Shown here in pieces: positions 47,494 to 55,759 of a DNA stretch of 64,000 bases. How positions within the stretch are numbered: position 1 is the stretch's first letter; every line of letters starts with the position of its first letter. A program made the translations under genes and the position numbers. The stretch is taken from positions 248,001-312,000 of the forward strand of contig NZ_JAAONZ010000002.1 of NCBI RefSeq assembly GCF_011602365.1, in the 5' to 3' direction. This DNA is from Pseudomaricurvus hydrocarbonicus (lineage in GTDB: Bacteria; Pseudomonadota; Gammaproteobacteria; Pseudomonadales; Cellvibrionaceae). The notes under the pieces are model-generated. The model was not told the origin of the DNA. It was given only the letters and a program-made list of their open reading frames with translations, and did no database searches.

Positions 47494-48353
47494 GGGTTTA
47501 AAAGCTCCTCAAGCGCAAACGAGCCGCTGACGACGTTGGCGTTGTTGTAATTACCATTGAGAGCGTCCATGAAGTGAACGGGAATATCGAAGTAGGCGCC
47601 GGTGCGGACGGTTTCACCAGTTTGCGGGGTAGTGTTTAAGGTGCCGTCGCTGACGTAATCGGTGAACGCCGATGAATCAATATCAATGATGATGTTGTCG
47701 ACATCAGGGACAGACAGCACGGTACCGCGCAGGCCATTGATTTCGGTCATGCCGACAACGCCAGAGACATGAACAAAATCGCCGATGGCATACGGGTGGG
47801 CAATGGTATTGATGGTGGTCGTAATACCCTTGTTGATGCCGGTAATGGTGTCGGTTTTGTTGGTGAACGTAATTTCGCCGGTGGTGTAGTCGATGCTGTA
47901 ACCACTCGCGATGGTGACGCCTTCAATCGATACCAACCCGGTACCCACCACTGGCTTGCGCAAGCGTCGGTGCGCCTGGGTGGGATCACCCTGCGTGCCG
48001 TACCAGCGCACCATTTGGAAAACATTGGCGGTGGCGGTGGCCAGGCAGATTTGATCGGTGGCTGTAGGCACGTCGACGTAGTTGTTGGTTGAGTAGTCCT
48101 GATCGTGGCGTAACCGGAAACCGCCAAACTGGCCCTGGCACTTGTGGTACAGAGTGGTGACGTCTTCGCGGTATTTGTCGCGGTGGGTGTTGCTGAGGTC
48201 GAACGTCATGCGCAGCACGGGGTATGGGTGGTCGAGCTTGGCATAGGTATCGCCGCTGCTGGTCTGCGATTCGGTGACGCTGTAGTGCTCTGAGTAATCG
48301 CTGCCCATGCGGGCGCATTCGAGGATACTTGCCTCAAAGAAGGGTCTGGCCAT
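47490..48353 (-). CDS. DUF2460 tail-tip protein with internal insertion
   Basis: 287 residues. FGGFRLRHDQDYS and the ending AYFDIPVHFMDAL are typical of DUF2460 (distal tail-like) proteins. The family is usually about 210 residues; here residues about 160-235 (TGINKGITTTINTIAHPYAI onward) form an extra beta-rich repeat-like domain, perhaps a small carbohydrate-binding insertion. Confidence 0.82.
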   Translation of the reverse strand: MARPFFEASILECARMGSDYSEHYSVTESQTSSGDTYAKLDHPYPVLRMTFDLSNTHRDKYREDVTTLYHKCQGQFGGFRLRHDQDYSTNNYVDVPTATDQICLATATANVFQMVRWYGTQGDPTQAHRRLRKPVVGTGLVSIEGVTIASGYSIDYTTGEITFTNKTDTITGINKGITTTINTIAHPYAIGDFVHVSGVVGMTEINGLRGTVLSVPDVDNIIIDIDSSAFTDYVSDGTLNTTPQTGETVRTGAYFDIPVHFMDALNGNYNNANVVSGSFALEELLNP

Positions 48354-48371
48354 AGTGGGTCCGTGGTTTGA

Positions 48372-50489
48372 TTATCTGAAGCGGTCGGCACTGGCGATTG
48401 TGGCCAGCAAGCGGCGGCTTGCCGCTCCGGATGCCAACTCAGCGTCACGAGGGTTTGTCACCCCCGGGAAGTTCATGTTGCCGATGCTGATACGGGTCGG
48501 GTTGATGCGGTCTTCGCGCATGGCAGCCATGTTGATGTTGTCGTTGGAGATAACCTCGCCAGTGACACCATCGGGGATGAACAGCTCTGGGCCCCGCTCG
48601 CCAACGACTGAGATTTTGTTTGAGGGTGGACGGCCACCATCGGCGAAGAAGCCGCCGACAAATGAGGCCACCTGCCCCCAGTCGAAACTTGAAGAGCTGC
48701 TGCCAGATGATTTGGATGAACCAGCAAAGCCCAGTGATTCAAATATCTGAGCCGCTGCGGCCTGAGCGGCCATATCTAAAAGCAGGTCACCAAACTTTTT
48801 AAGTAGATTCCCTGCTCCATCATCGAAGCCGGAAGACAGGGCATCTGCCAACAGCCCCTGCATGTTGCGGGCGGCCTCATCGGCAAAAACGCTGAACTCG
48901 TTGACACCTTCGATCACTTCTTTGCGCTGATCATCTAAGGCTTTAAATGCAGCCGCCGCCTGTTCTGCCAGCTCCGGGCTTGCCGCTACGGCATCGTTGA
49001 GGAATTTCTCCTGTTCAACAATGCGTTGTAGCGCCCGTTCTTGCTCCGGCAGCAATTCAGTAATCAGCTTGATGGCCTCGGCTTTTTGGTCGTTGGCGTC
49101 TTTCTCTGCCTCAAACGCTTCGATTGTGGCATATGCCGCTTGCGCATTGGCCAGCTGTGCCTCAGTAGCGCCATCGAGAGTCAGCCTGTAGATGGCTGCC
49201 TCTTTATTCGTGAAGCCCAAAGTTTCGGCTTGCAGTTTTAGTGCCGCTATTTGTTTGTCTATGGCAGCGGTTTGTTTGGCGATTTCGTCAGCATCATCAC
49301 GTGAGCTTTTACGGGTTACTGTTGGGTCAATAGTCGACGCTGTACCGACCGCCGAATCTATCTGCAAGTCTACTTTTGGCTTGTTGTTTTCGCTGTCATA
49401 ATAAGCTTGAATTGCACGCTTGTTTTCTTCGAGCTTAGCCTTCAGCTCTTCATCGGTGAGAAATGAAACAACACCATCAGGCCCGAAAAATCGAACACGC
49501 TCTGCCTGGTCAAAAAAACCACCATCTAAAATATTCTGGATTTTCTGTGAGTCTCGCTCCAACCGGGCAATATCGTCAGCGGCGATACCTTGGGTAACCG
49601 CTGCAAGTTCTTCACCAAGGAATTTTGTAACATTAATCACACCGCTAACAGCATTAGCAGCAGCGGTCATAGATGTGACAACAGCTTTGCCAAGCGATTC
49701 GGCGGCATTAATTGTGGATTCATCGCTCAGTAAATCGATCAGGTCGCTGACAGCAGGCAGCGCTGCCAGTGCGACTTCGTTTTTCATGCCGGTAAACTGA
49801 GCGGTTAAGTCATCAACACCCTTTGTAATATCGTCCAGCTGAGCAATTTCAAGATCAGATAGTACGTTACCGGTGCGCTCTGCCTCATCCCCAAAGGCCC
49901 GCATTTCTTTGCCGTTATTGCGCAGTAGAGGCAGCAGTAAAGTAGAGTCGCTGGCAATGGCCTCCATGTAGAAGGTCATTTCAGATTGAGACAGGTTCGC
50001 TTTTTCGAGGCCATTGACATAAGCCTGCAAAGCCTGAGGGCCGCTCATTCTGGCAAACTCATCAGCCGTGATGCCTATAGCTGGCGCGATATTGTCGAAA
50101 AAATCGGCCAGTGGGCCGCCGCCAGTTTGTAAGAAATCACCAATTTTGTCATTGGTATCTTTCAGGATATCGGCAACTTTATCCTGCTCGACACCATACC
50201 GGCCAGCACCGAAAGAGAGTTTCTGAAAATCTTGTGTGGTTGTGTTAGCCAATGCTGAGAAGTTTTTAAGCTCTTTACTCGAGTCGGCCAAATCCTTGGC
50301 GACATAAGCCAGCCCAGCAGCAGATGCAACAGAAAGCCCGGCAAAGGTTTTGCCGACGGTTTTGATATCCTTCTCAACCTGTTTGCGCCATTTCGCCGAC
50401 TCACGCTCGGCCTTGTCCATCCCCTGAACAAACCCGCCGACCTTGGCAACCAGATCCAGCGTTAAGGTACCCAGTGATTTTGTGGCCAT
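48372..50489 (-). CDS. Tail tape measure protein
   Basis: 705 residues, largely alpha-helical with coiled coils (about 20-60 and 390-540). The N-terminal LGTLTLDLVAKVGGFVQGMD and the C-terminal FADGGRPPSNKISVVGERG followed by PELFIPDG are typical of tape measure proteins of siphophages. Length sets tail length: about 700 residues suggests a tail of roughly 100 nm (general scaling, not measured). It follows the G/GT chaperone pair. Confidence 0.9.
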   Translation of the reverse strand: MATKSLGTLTLDLVAKVGGFVQGMDKAERESAKWRKQVEKDIKTVGKTFAGLSVASAAGLAYVAKDLADSSKELKNFSALANTTTQDFQKLSFGAGRYGVEQDKVADILKDTNDKIGDFLQTGGGPLADFFDNIAPAIGITADEFARMSGPQALQAYVNGLEKANLSQSEMTFYMEAIASDSTLLLPLLRNNGKEMRAFGDEAERTGNVLSDLEIAQLDDITKGVDDLTAQFTGMKNEVALAALPAVSDLIDLLSDESTINAAESLGKAVVTSMTAAANAVSGVINVTKFLGEELAAVTQGIAADDIARLERDSQKIQNILDGGFFDQAERVRFFGPDGVVSFLTDEELKAKLEENKRAIQAYYDSENNKPKVDLQIDSAVGTASTIDPTVTRKSSRDDADEIAKQTAAIDKQIAALKLQAETLGFTNKEAAIYRLTLDGATEAQLANAQAAYATIEAFEAEKDANDQKAEAIKLITELLPEQERALQRIVEQEKFLNDAVAASPELAEQAAAAFKALDDQRKEVIEGVNEFSVFADEAARNMQGLLADALSSGFDDGAGNLLKKFGDLLLDMAAQAAAAQIFESLGFAGSSKSSGSSSSSFDWGQVASFVGGFFADGGRPPSNKISVVGERGPELFIPDGVTGEVISNDNINMAAMREDRINPTRISIGNMNFPGVTNPRDAELASGAASRRLLATIASADRFR

Positions 50490-50490
50490 G

Positions 50491-51131
50491 TTATCTCCAT
50501 TGCTCCATTGCCTGGTCTAACGTGATGGGCGGCTCGATGTAGTGCGGCATGAAATCCGTCGGTTTCTTGCTGCTGTTTTTGCTGTTGAAGTTGAAGTAAT
50601 TGGCCATCCAGCGGCCAAAGGATTCCTCTAACCGCATGCCCGTGTGCAGAGAGCCGCGGCGTTTACGGAACTGGGCCCAACGACAGAACTCTGGGTAGCT
50701 CAGGTTTCGCTTGGCTTCGGCAATGGTTCTTCCACCGATGCCGTTGAGGACGAGTTCGTGCCAGATTTCTTCTTCTTCGGGGAAGGCTTCGTCTTTCCCA
50801 GGCCATTCACCTCGCCAATTACAGCCAGGAATGCCATGGTCAAATTGGGGTCCAGCGGGCCGCGCGTTGGATCGGCGTCGCCGGTGATGTCTGCCGCGGT
50901 AAAGATCGGCTTGCCATCTGCGTCACAGATGCTCGCAGCCATGCGACCGGCAACCGCATCTTGTGCGCCCGCCTTTGCTTTAAAATCTTCGACAACTGAG
51001 ACGTAAGACAAACGACGGACATAGACGACCCCTTTCAGCGGGGTCTCGCCCTGCATCCATTCAATGTCTTTTTTAACCGGGGCGCCGGTAAAGGCGCCCG
51101 ATTGATGGAGGGTTTCAAGCGTTAGATTCAT
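50491..51131 (-). CDS. Tail assembly chaperone GT fusion made by -1 frameshift
   Basis: Ribosomes slipping back one base at GGGAAAG (50793-50799) leave the G frame after 113 codons and read 100 further codons to TAA at 50491-50493. The extension reads GKDEAFPEEEEIWHELVL, then NGIGGRTIAEAKRNLSYPEF, CRWAQFRKRRGSLHTG and ends EQWR; it is the T-like chaperone domain and has no start of its own. The total is about 213 residues. In lambda the G and GT proteins, in fixed ratio, load tail tube protein on the tape measure. The position directly before the tape measure gene is as expected. Confidence 0.85.
50700..51131 (-). CDS. Tail assembly chaperone G-like protein
   Basis: 143 residues from ATG 51131, whose ATGA overlaps the tail tube stop; the ATG at 51146 lies further inside the tube gene. 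Alpha/beta N-terminal domain (MNLTLETLHQSGAFTGAPVK) and a Lys/Ser/Thr-rich end after the slippery site (KPSPKKKKSGTN...), which is simply the zero-frame reading of the T-domain DNA. Confidence 0.85.
   Translation of the reverse strand: MNLTLETLHQSGAFTGAPVKKDIEWMQGETPLKGVVYVRRLSYVSVVEDFKAKAGAQDAVAGRMAASICDADGKPIFTAADITGDADPTRGPLDPNLTMAFLAVIGEVNGLGKTKPSPKKKKSGTNSSSTASVEEPLPKPSET
50793..50799 (-). promoter_or_regulatory. Programmed -1 ribosomal frameshift site GGGAAAG
   Basis: The minus strand reads CTG GGA AAG in the G frame; G-GGA-AAG is the X-XXY-YYZ slippery heptamer, identical to the one used by lambda G/GT. The -1 frame is open from here to 50491 and encodes the conserved T-like domain. 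Confidence 0.9.
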
Positions 51132-51610
51132 ACTTTCGCGATCCATTCGGAGCCGCCAGAACGCTGAACTGCCATATCACCCGATACCAAGGTGTTACCT
51201 GAGAAATCGAAGGGGAAGTCGGAAATATACCCATCGAAAATAAACCAGGTACGAGTGTCTGGCAGCTCGAAATCGTCACCGGCGCTGTTTAAGGTTGGGA
51301 CAATGTCGATACCGTCTGACCAGCCAACTGCCCATTTGAGCGTGGGGCTGGGGTCGGTCTCAGACAATGCGTGTAACAAAATGTGGCTTTCATCTGTAGG
51401 ATCCGGACGAAGGCCGATGGTGGCCGCAGCCGGGGTCCGCAAGCCGGGCTTATAGCTGCGGGTGGTTGCAGACAGACAGGTGTCGTCGAGTTGGTCGGAT
51501 GGGTTACCACCCGGGGTGAATGTTGTGACGCAGCCTACTTCGACAATTACGGGTGCACTGCCACTGTCGTCGATGAAATAAATCTGAGTGCCTTGGGTTA
51601 AGACAGACAT
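51128..51610 (-). CDS. Major tail tube protein
   Basis: 160 residues, beta-rich, with no membrane segment; MSVLTQGTQIYFIDDSGSAP, CLSATTRSYKPGLRTPAAAT and WFIFDGYISDFPFDFSGNT match tail tube (gpV-like) proteins of siphophages. Position between tail terminator and chaperone genes agrees. Confidence 0.85.
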   Translation of the reverse strand: MSVLTQGTQIYFIDDSGSAPVIVEVGCVTTFTPGGNPSDQLDDTCLSATTRSYKPGLRTPAAATIGLRPDPTDESHILLHALSETDPSPTLKWAVGWSDGIDIVPTLNSAGDDFELPDTRTWFIFDGYISDFPFDFSGNTLVSGDMAVQRSGGSEWIAKV

Positions 51611-51680
51611 GGGTTTCCTCCTGCGGGATATTGCTGCCTCGCGGCAGTGGTTTGGCGTATTGATATCGCATCAATAAAGT

Positions 51681-51718
51681 GCCCGGTCGTTGGGCGCCTC
51701 GCGGCGAGCCTACCGGGC
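51681..51718. other. Hairpin upstream of the tail tube gene
   Basis: GCCCGGT (51681-51687) pairs with ACCGGGC (51712-51718), with further pairing of the CGCC/GGCG sequence inside. It lies in the 116-base gap between tail terminator and tube genes and may partly end or protect mRNA so that the abundant tube protein is expressed separately. Confidence 0.5.
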
Positions 51719-51726
51719 GAAACTGG

Positions 51727-52092
51727 TTATCGCGGTGTGAACCAGTCCACCGCGAATGCATAGCTGTAATTTTTGGTCTCGGGGTCGCGCCGGTCGCCAT
51801 ACCATGCCGTGATGTGGGCATGTGGCTCGATGGCGTCACGCAGGGCCTGGGCGACTGCTCGCGCCTCATCGGCGCTGGTTGCCCAGCAATCGACCTGAAT
51901 GCTGAACAGGTCCATATCTGGCCGCTGGTTGATGTAGTTTTCTGGTCCGCCGCTTACCTGCTGCCACACAGCATAGGGCTTGGTCACACCCTGGGGCGCA
52001 AGGCCAAAGGGGTACAGTCGACATTGGTCGCTGCCCAGCTGCGCTTGCACGCCAGCATCGACACTGCAAATGGCAAATATAGGTGGGTACAT
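51727..52092 (-). CDS. Tail terminator / DUF3168 protein
   Basis: 121 residues of the DUF3168 (gp17-like) type: MYPPIFAICSVDAGVQAQLG, PYAVWQQVSGGPENY and a helix with DEARAVAQALRDAI. Completes the tail tube and joins it to the head. It starts 2 bases after the gp10-like gene. Confidence 0.82.
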   Translation of the reverse strand: MYPPIFAICSVDAGVQAQLGSDQCRLYPFGLAPQGVTKPYAVWQQVSGGPENYINQRPDMDLFSIQVDCWATSADEARAVAQALRDAIEPHAHITAWYGDRRDPETKNYSYAFAVDWFTPR

Positions 52093-52093
52093 A

Positions 52094-52612
52094 TCAGGTC
52101 GTCTTTTTGCGGGCCCGTTTTAATGCTCTAGTGAGCGCCTTGTCGTACTGGTTGATAAATTCGTTGGTGGCGTCGTTGATGTGATCGGCCAGTGCTTTGC
52201 GCATGAAGGGCTGCGCGCGCATGTGCTCGGTACCGAACTCGAGTAAACGCCAATGTGGTGTTGGGCCACCCTGGCCGGTACCGGGCTGATCGCCTTTAGT
52301 TGGCAGTTGCGCGCCCTGGGCAACCCCTACCCTGAACATGACATCACCGGTGCGCTTAAAACGCCGGCTGGAAAAGCGCACGGCCATGTTGTCGGCGATG
52401 CTGCGGCCCGTGCGCGGGTCGTTGAGCTTTAGGGCGTTGGCCTTGGCCTGATCGCGCACCAGGTTGGCAGCTTTGCGCAGGGCGAATCGGCCACCTTTTA
52501 GGCGTACATCTTGTTTGACCTCTTCCATCCGGCCGCGGAGTTCGTCGATGCCGATTAGGCTGAAATCGATACCGTCTGCCAAGGCGTTATTCTCCGAGGG
52601 GTTTAGGGTCAT
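52094..52612 (-). CDS. HK97 gp10-like head-tail protein
   Basis: 172 residues with GIDELRGRMEEVKQDVRLKG, then ARDQAK-type helix and EFGTEHMRAQPFMRKAL, the signature of HK97 gp10 proteins. Its ATGA start overlaps the stop of the reading frame ending at 52609. Confidence 0.85.
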   Translation of the reverse strand: MTLNPSENNALADGIDFSLIGIDELRGRMEEVKQDVRLKGGRFALRKAANLVRDQAKANALKLNDPRTGRSIADNMAVRFSSRRFKRTGDVMFRVGVAQGAQLPTKGDQPGTGQGGPTPHWRLLEFGTEHMRAQPFMRKALADHINDATNEFINQYDKALTRALKRARKKTT

Positions 52613-52741
52613 TCTTCGACACGACAGTACAAAATTCCAATAGCGTCAACGAGCTCTAGCCTTATGAAATACGTACCCGTCGGGCGGGCTACAACAAATA
52701 ACGCTTTGCCGCCAACAGTTGAGGAAAACGTTGACCAAGGA
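52609..52741 (-). pseudogene. Out-of-frame continuation of the neighbouring phage protein
   Basis: After the 52742 stop, the next frame reads VDPWSTFSSTVGGKALFVVA, then RPTGTYFIRLELVDAIGIL and ends YCRVEE at 52609, overlapping the gp10-like start as ATGA. This coherent beta-rich end without its own start suggests that the 75-aa frame and this piece are one gene separated by a +1 (or -2) shift. The frame itself is open from 52857. Confidence 0.5.
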
Positions 52742-52969
52742 TCAACCCTCGGAGTCAGACAAAATCCCACAAATTGCAAACTTGACCGTGACGTACTGCA
52801 TCTGATCTGTCGCAGCCTCATAATTAACCGAACACACATTGCCAAAGTGCTGACCATCGCGATTACATGGAATCATCGCACCGCACTCATGCCTTTTGAG
52901 ATATACACCGATTTCCCCAGTTGACGGGTCAGGTGCTGTAAAAACTTTTCCTTCATTATTCGCCATCAT
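52742..52969 (-). CDS. Small phage structural protein, probably frameshifted
   Basis: 75 residues (MMANNEGKVFTAPDPSTGEI start, then VYLKRHECGAMIPCNRDGQHF). Its start overlaps the head closure gene by 14 bases. The product ends at LSDSEG in this frame, but a second frame carries a plausible continuation to 52609. No family recognised. Confidence 0.6.
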   Translation of the reverse strand: MMANNEGKVFTAPDPSTGEIGVYLKRHECGAMIPCNRDGQHFGNVCSVNYEAATDQMQYVTVKFAICGILSDSEG

Positions 52970-53321
52970 TCAATCCATCGGTGCATTTAAGCCGCCACTC
53001 GCGGCGGGCGGTGCGGTCTGTTTCGGCGCTGCCAATGTTGTACACGCGGCCATCCCACAGGATGCGCCATTGATACAGCTCTAACCTATCCACCGGAAAC
53101 CAGCGCAGGTTGATGCGAGCGGTGGTTTCGCTTTGGGTGGTGCCCGATTCACGAAACTCGCGCCCGGGCCCGGTGAGCACTTCGGCTGGCACGTCGACCA
53201 GTTGGGTACCGCTGTCGTCGGTGGCGGTTTCCCATGCAATGGTGACGGCACCAGTGGTGGGGTCTTGTGATTCAACCGGCTTTTGCAGGGTGACCACATG
53301 GCGCAGGCGATAGCTGAGCAT
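52956..53321 (-). CDS. Head closure (head-tail joining) protein
   Basis: 121 residues of the SPP1 gp16 / PF05521 type: LRHVVTLQKPVESQDPTTGA, WETATDDSGTQLVDVPAEVL and WFPVDRLELYQWRILWDGR followed by YNI. It stops the connector and joins head to tail. It follows the connector gene directly. Confidence 0.85.
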   Translation of the reverse strand: MLSYRLRHVVTLQKPVESQDPTTGAVTIAWETATDDSGTQLVDVPAEVLTGPGREFRESGTTQSETTARINLRWFPVDRLELYQWRILWDGRVYNIGSAETDRTARREWRLKCTDGLNDGE

Positions 53322-53657
53322 TTAAACCCCCAGGCGGCAGCGATACGGCATGAGTTTGACTTCGGCCACATCACGCAATTGCTGCATTTCGTCGGGTGAT
53401 GCCTGGTAAGTCGCCTGTAATAAAATCAGCACCCCCGTCTGCACGTCGGCGGGCATGACGATTGTTTCTGAGCTGACGTCTGAACTGACGTCATAGCTGG
53501 ACGAATCACAGGAACAGACATCACCGAAGTCGTCGCGGTCCATAAAATTAAGCGCTTCGGCTTCGGCACTGTCCAGCAGCTGCTGCAACAGCACATCGTC
53601 GGCACTGTGGATGACGTTGAGAAACGTTTTGGCTGTGGCCAGCAAGGTAACGCTCAT
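53322..53657 (-). CDS. Head-tail connector protein (gp6-like)
   Basis: 111 residues from ATG 53657, which overlaps the preceding stop by 4 bases (ATGA). Mostly helical: TLLATAKTFLNVIHSADDVL, the helix with DSAEAEALNFMDRD, and an end (VAEVKLMPYRCRLGV) as in HK97 gp6-type adaptors. A Cys/Ser-rich insert (CSCDSSSYDVSSDVSS) in the middle is unusual. Confidence 0.78.
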   Translation of the reverse strand: MSVTLLATAKTFLNVIHSADDVLLQQLLDSAEAEALNFMDRDDFGDVCSCDSSSYDVSSDVSSETIVMPADVQTGVLILLQATYQASPDEMQQLRDVAEVKLMPYRCRLGV

Positions 53658-54289
53658 GTGTTTGCCTGCAGTTTGCCGCCGTAGGGCGGGATCCAATGTT
53701 TTTTAACGTCCCATGGCCGGGGCTGGCCGTGAAAGCACACCACTTTGGCCGTGGCCGGTAGGCCCCGCTGGCAGTGCACTTTGTAGCTAACGATTTGCCC
53801 GGGCAAGACGTCGTCCCACCGCTGGTGCGGCAGGTGTTTGCGCAAGAAGCCTTGATCACCCCAGTGTTCGCGGGTGCGGCATTGGCGCATGTTGGCTTCT
53901 GGTTTTTTCATCCAGTGATGCCATGCGATTGCCTTGTCTTGCTGAGCGATGTACATCAAGCCGCTGGCCGGCATATGGGGTTTGTAAAAATCGCTGAGCA
54001 TGGTGGTTTTACCCACGTTAAACAGCGCGCTGATATCACCGGTGATGACGGTATCGATATCGAAATACAGGAGATCGCCTTTAAGGTCTGGCCTGAACAG
54101 CTCCATTTTGCTCCACCAGCCCGGCCAGTCGTAACGCAGACGGATTGTTTCGACCCCCGGAACAGGTACATCAGACAGACAAACTATCCACGGCATTTGC
54201 GCTGCAAGCCACTGGGCGTGCTTAATGGTGTATTCGTCGCTGGTTTTGAGCACGCAGACTGGTGTAACGCCATGGTTACGGCTGATCAT
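53654..54289 (-). CDS. Phage glycosyltransferase-like protein
   Basis: 211 residues. The YFDIDTVITGD segment carries an Asp77-x-Asp79 motif as in metal- and nucleotide-sugar-binding GT-A glycosyltransferases (GT8-like), with the earlier Arg-rich YDWPGWWSKMELFRPD and late FHGQPRPWDVKKHW. A transferase gene in the head operon suggests sugar decoration of virion or host glycan. Overlaps the connector start by 4 bases. Confidence 0.72.
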   Translation of the reverse strand: MISRNHGVTPVCVLKTSDEYTIKHAQWLAAQMPWIVCLSDVPVPGVETIRLRYDWPGWWSKMELFRPDLKGDLLYFDIDTVITGDISALFNVGKTTMLSDFYKPHMPASGLMYIAQQDKAIAWHHWMKKPEANMRQCRTREHWGDQGFLRKHLPHQRWDDVLPGQIVSYKVHCQRGLPATAKVVCFHGQPRPWDVKKHWIPPYGGKLQANT

Positions 54290-54294
54290 AAGCT

Positions 54295-54528
54295 CTATTC
54301 GGCTGGCTCAGCTTGGGTGAAATCAACGTAGAATTCTTTACCGGGCTCAAACTGATTGGCTGCCTCTTCGTTGAGGGTCCCGATCTGGATTGAGCCACAC
54401 GGAGTCCACTTGAAAAACCGCTCATTCTCAACGCTTCCACAGGTGACAGGCTCCAGCTTCACGCTGTGGCCGTTCGCATCTTTGGTGACGGATTGAACTT
54501 TAAACTTTGCTCGTACTGACATGCTCAT
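54295..54528 (-). CDS. Small phage protein, unknown function
   Basis: 77 residues, beta-rich (MSMSVRAKFKVQSVTKDANG start; CGSVENERFFKWTPCGS with two Cys; end FYVDFTQAEPAE). It has the look of a small OB- or head-decoration-type protein seen in phage head operons, but I cannot name a family. It is 5 bases upstream of the glycosyltransferase-like gene. Confidence 0.65.
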   Translation of the reverse strand: MSMSVRAKFKVQSVTKDANGHSVKLEPVTCGSVENERFFKWTPCGSIQIGTLNEEAANQFEPGKEFYVDFTQAEPAE

Positions 54529-54685
54529 GTTCCTTAATGAATTGCTTTATAGGGCGGCCCGTGGCTGATCTCTTTTGCGTAGTTCATCAGCAGAACCCTA
54601 TGTGCACTTGCATACACATCCGCCGCTTTTCAGCTTGGGAGTACTCACGCGGCCATAATTCGGGTGGTATTATTTTAAAGCTGTA

Positions 54686-55282
54686 TTAATGCAACTCTGG
54701 CCGCCAGATGATGTTCCACTGGTCGGCTTTGGTATGGGTGTAGCCCAGTGGTTCCAGTAGGCTGCATTGATCACGTAGGGCCGCATCATTCAGCGCCTCG
54801 GTAATGATCAGCGGCATGCAGCGGCGCAAGGTAGCCAGGGCCCCGCGGATGACCGCGCATTCGTGCCCTTCCACATCGATCTTAATAGCCGCGATTTGGT
54901 CTTGAACTTCGAGCATGTCGATGGTCACGGTGGTGATGCCGGTACCGGCCACCACCGCCCCGCCGCTGGTCAACTGAACCCGAGGGTTAACCACCAGCGC
55001 GCACTGGCCAACCACGTCGGACACGGCCATTTGTTTTGCAAAAATTTGACCGCAGCCTTCAAACTGGTTGTTGTCGATGTTTTCATTGAGCCGAGCAAAT
55101 ACAGCGGGGTTTGGCTCGAAGGCAAACACACAAGCACCCTGCTTTGCGGCCAGCAATGCGTAAAGCCCGGTGTAGGCGCCGACATCAAAAACAATACCGC
55201 CAGATAGGCAGGCCAGCTGCCAGGCGTCTACCGATTCTGATTCGAACGGTTGACCGGTCTTTTTTTGGTGCCGGATGACCAT
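54686..55282 (-). CDS. FkbM-family methyltransferase in the phage head module
   Basis: 198 residues from ATG 55282, two bases after the preceding stop and with AGGA upstream. SAM-binding motif IVFDVGAYTGLYALLAAKQG followed by VFAFEPNP, and the later IKIDVEGHECAVIRGA, are typical of FkbM methyltransferases, which often O-methylate sugars. The neighbours (glycosyltransferase-like and DUF115-like) support a role on glycan. The gap 54529-54685 to the left holds nothing evident. Confidence 0.85.
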   Translation of the reverse strand: MVIRHQKKTGQPFESESVDAWQLACLSGGIVFDVGAYTGLYALLAAKQGACVFAFEPNPAVFARLNENIDNNQFEGCGQIFAKQMAVSDVVGQCALVVNPRVQLTSGGAVVAGTGITTVTIDMLEVQDQIAAIKIDVEGHECAVIRGALATLRRCMPLIITEALNDAALRDQCSLLEPLGYTHTKADQWNIIWRPELH

Positions 55283-55283
55283 G

Positions 55284-55706
55284 TCATCCTGTTCGATCAA
55301 GTGAATGCCGTGTATCTGCAAGCGCCTGCTCCAATGGTTGTTTTGGCCAAAAATCCAGCGCGGTGGATCGTGTGGCGTTGATGATGTCGCAGTGGCCCAG
55401 CAGGCCAGCGGTTTCACGAAATTGCGGGTACCACTTGGGCATGGATACTGCGTTGCCCAACCCTTTGGGGTGATCACCATGCCAGTGACGGATGCCATCT
55501 GCGCTGTATTGACAATCGAAGCCCAGCAATATGATGCGGCGCGCACCGAAGTTCTCCGCCAATACCATCGCCCCTGCACCGGAATTTTTCGGGTGTGTGA
55601 ACCGAATCGTTTTAACGGCCGAGATACGCTGGTTAAGGGTAATGCGTTCGCCTTTGAACTTTTGCTGCACGTCGAAGCAGTATCGTTTCCACCAGGTGCG
55701 ATCCAT
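55284..55706 (-). CDS. DUF115/Maf- or GT42-like phage protein, start uncertain
   Basis: From ATG 55706 there are 140 residues, but the same frame is open upstream and reads VVCIASGPSLTPEDCEKV, then VIVTNTTYQLCPWADVLYA, beginning near 55850 and clearly part of the protein: ASGPSL and the later RRIILLGFDCQ match MptE-like/DUF115 (Maf) and sialyltransferase-42-like proteins. No ATG, GTG or TTG is found in that extension, which overlaps the 81-aa gene in another frame. A frameshift from that gene or an unusual start is possible. Probably a sugar-handling enzyme. Confidence 0.65.
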   Translation of the reverse strand: MDRTWWKRYCFDVQQKFKGERITLNQRISAVKTIRFTHPKNSGAGAMVLAENFGARRIILLGFDCQYSADGIRHWHGDHPKGLGNAVSMPKWYPQFRETAGLLGHCDIINATRSTALDFWPKQPLEQALADTRHSLDRTG

Positions 55707-55759
55707 GGCGTAGAGGACGTCGGCCCATGGACACAGCTGATAGGTGGTGTTGGTGACAA

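Noticed and set aside
52664-52924. Rightward frames opposite the prophage head genes
   Set aside because: Shadows of the leftward phage genes, which have overlaps, ribosome sites and recognised families.
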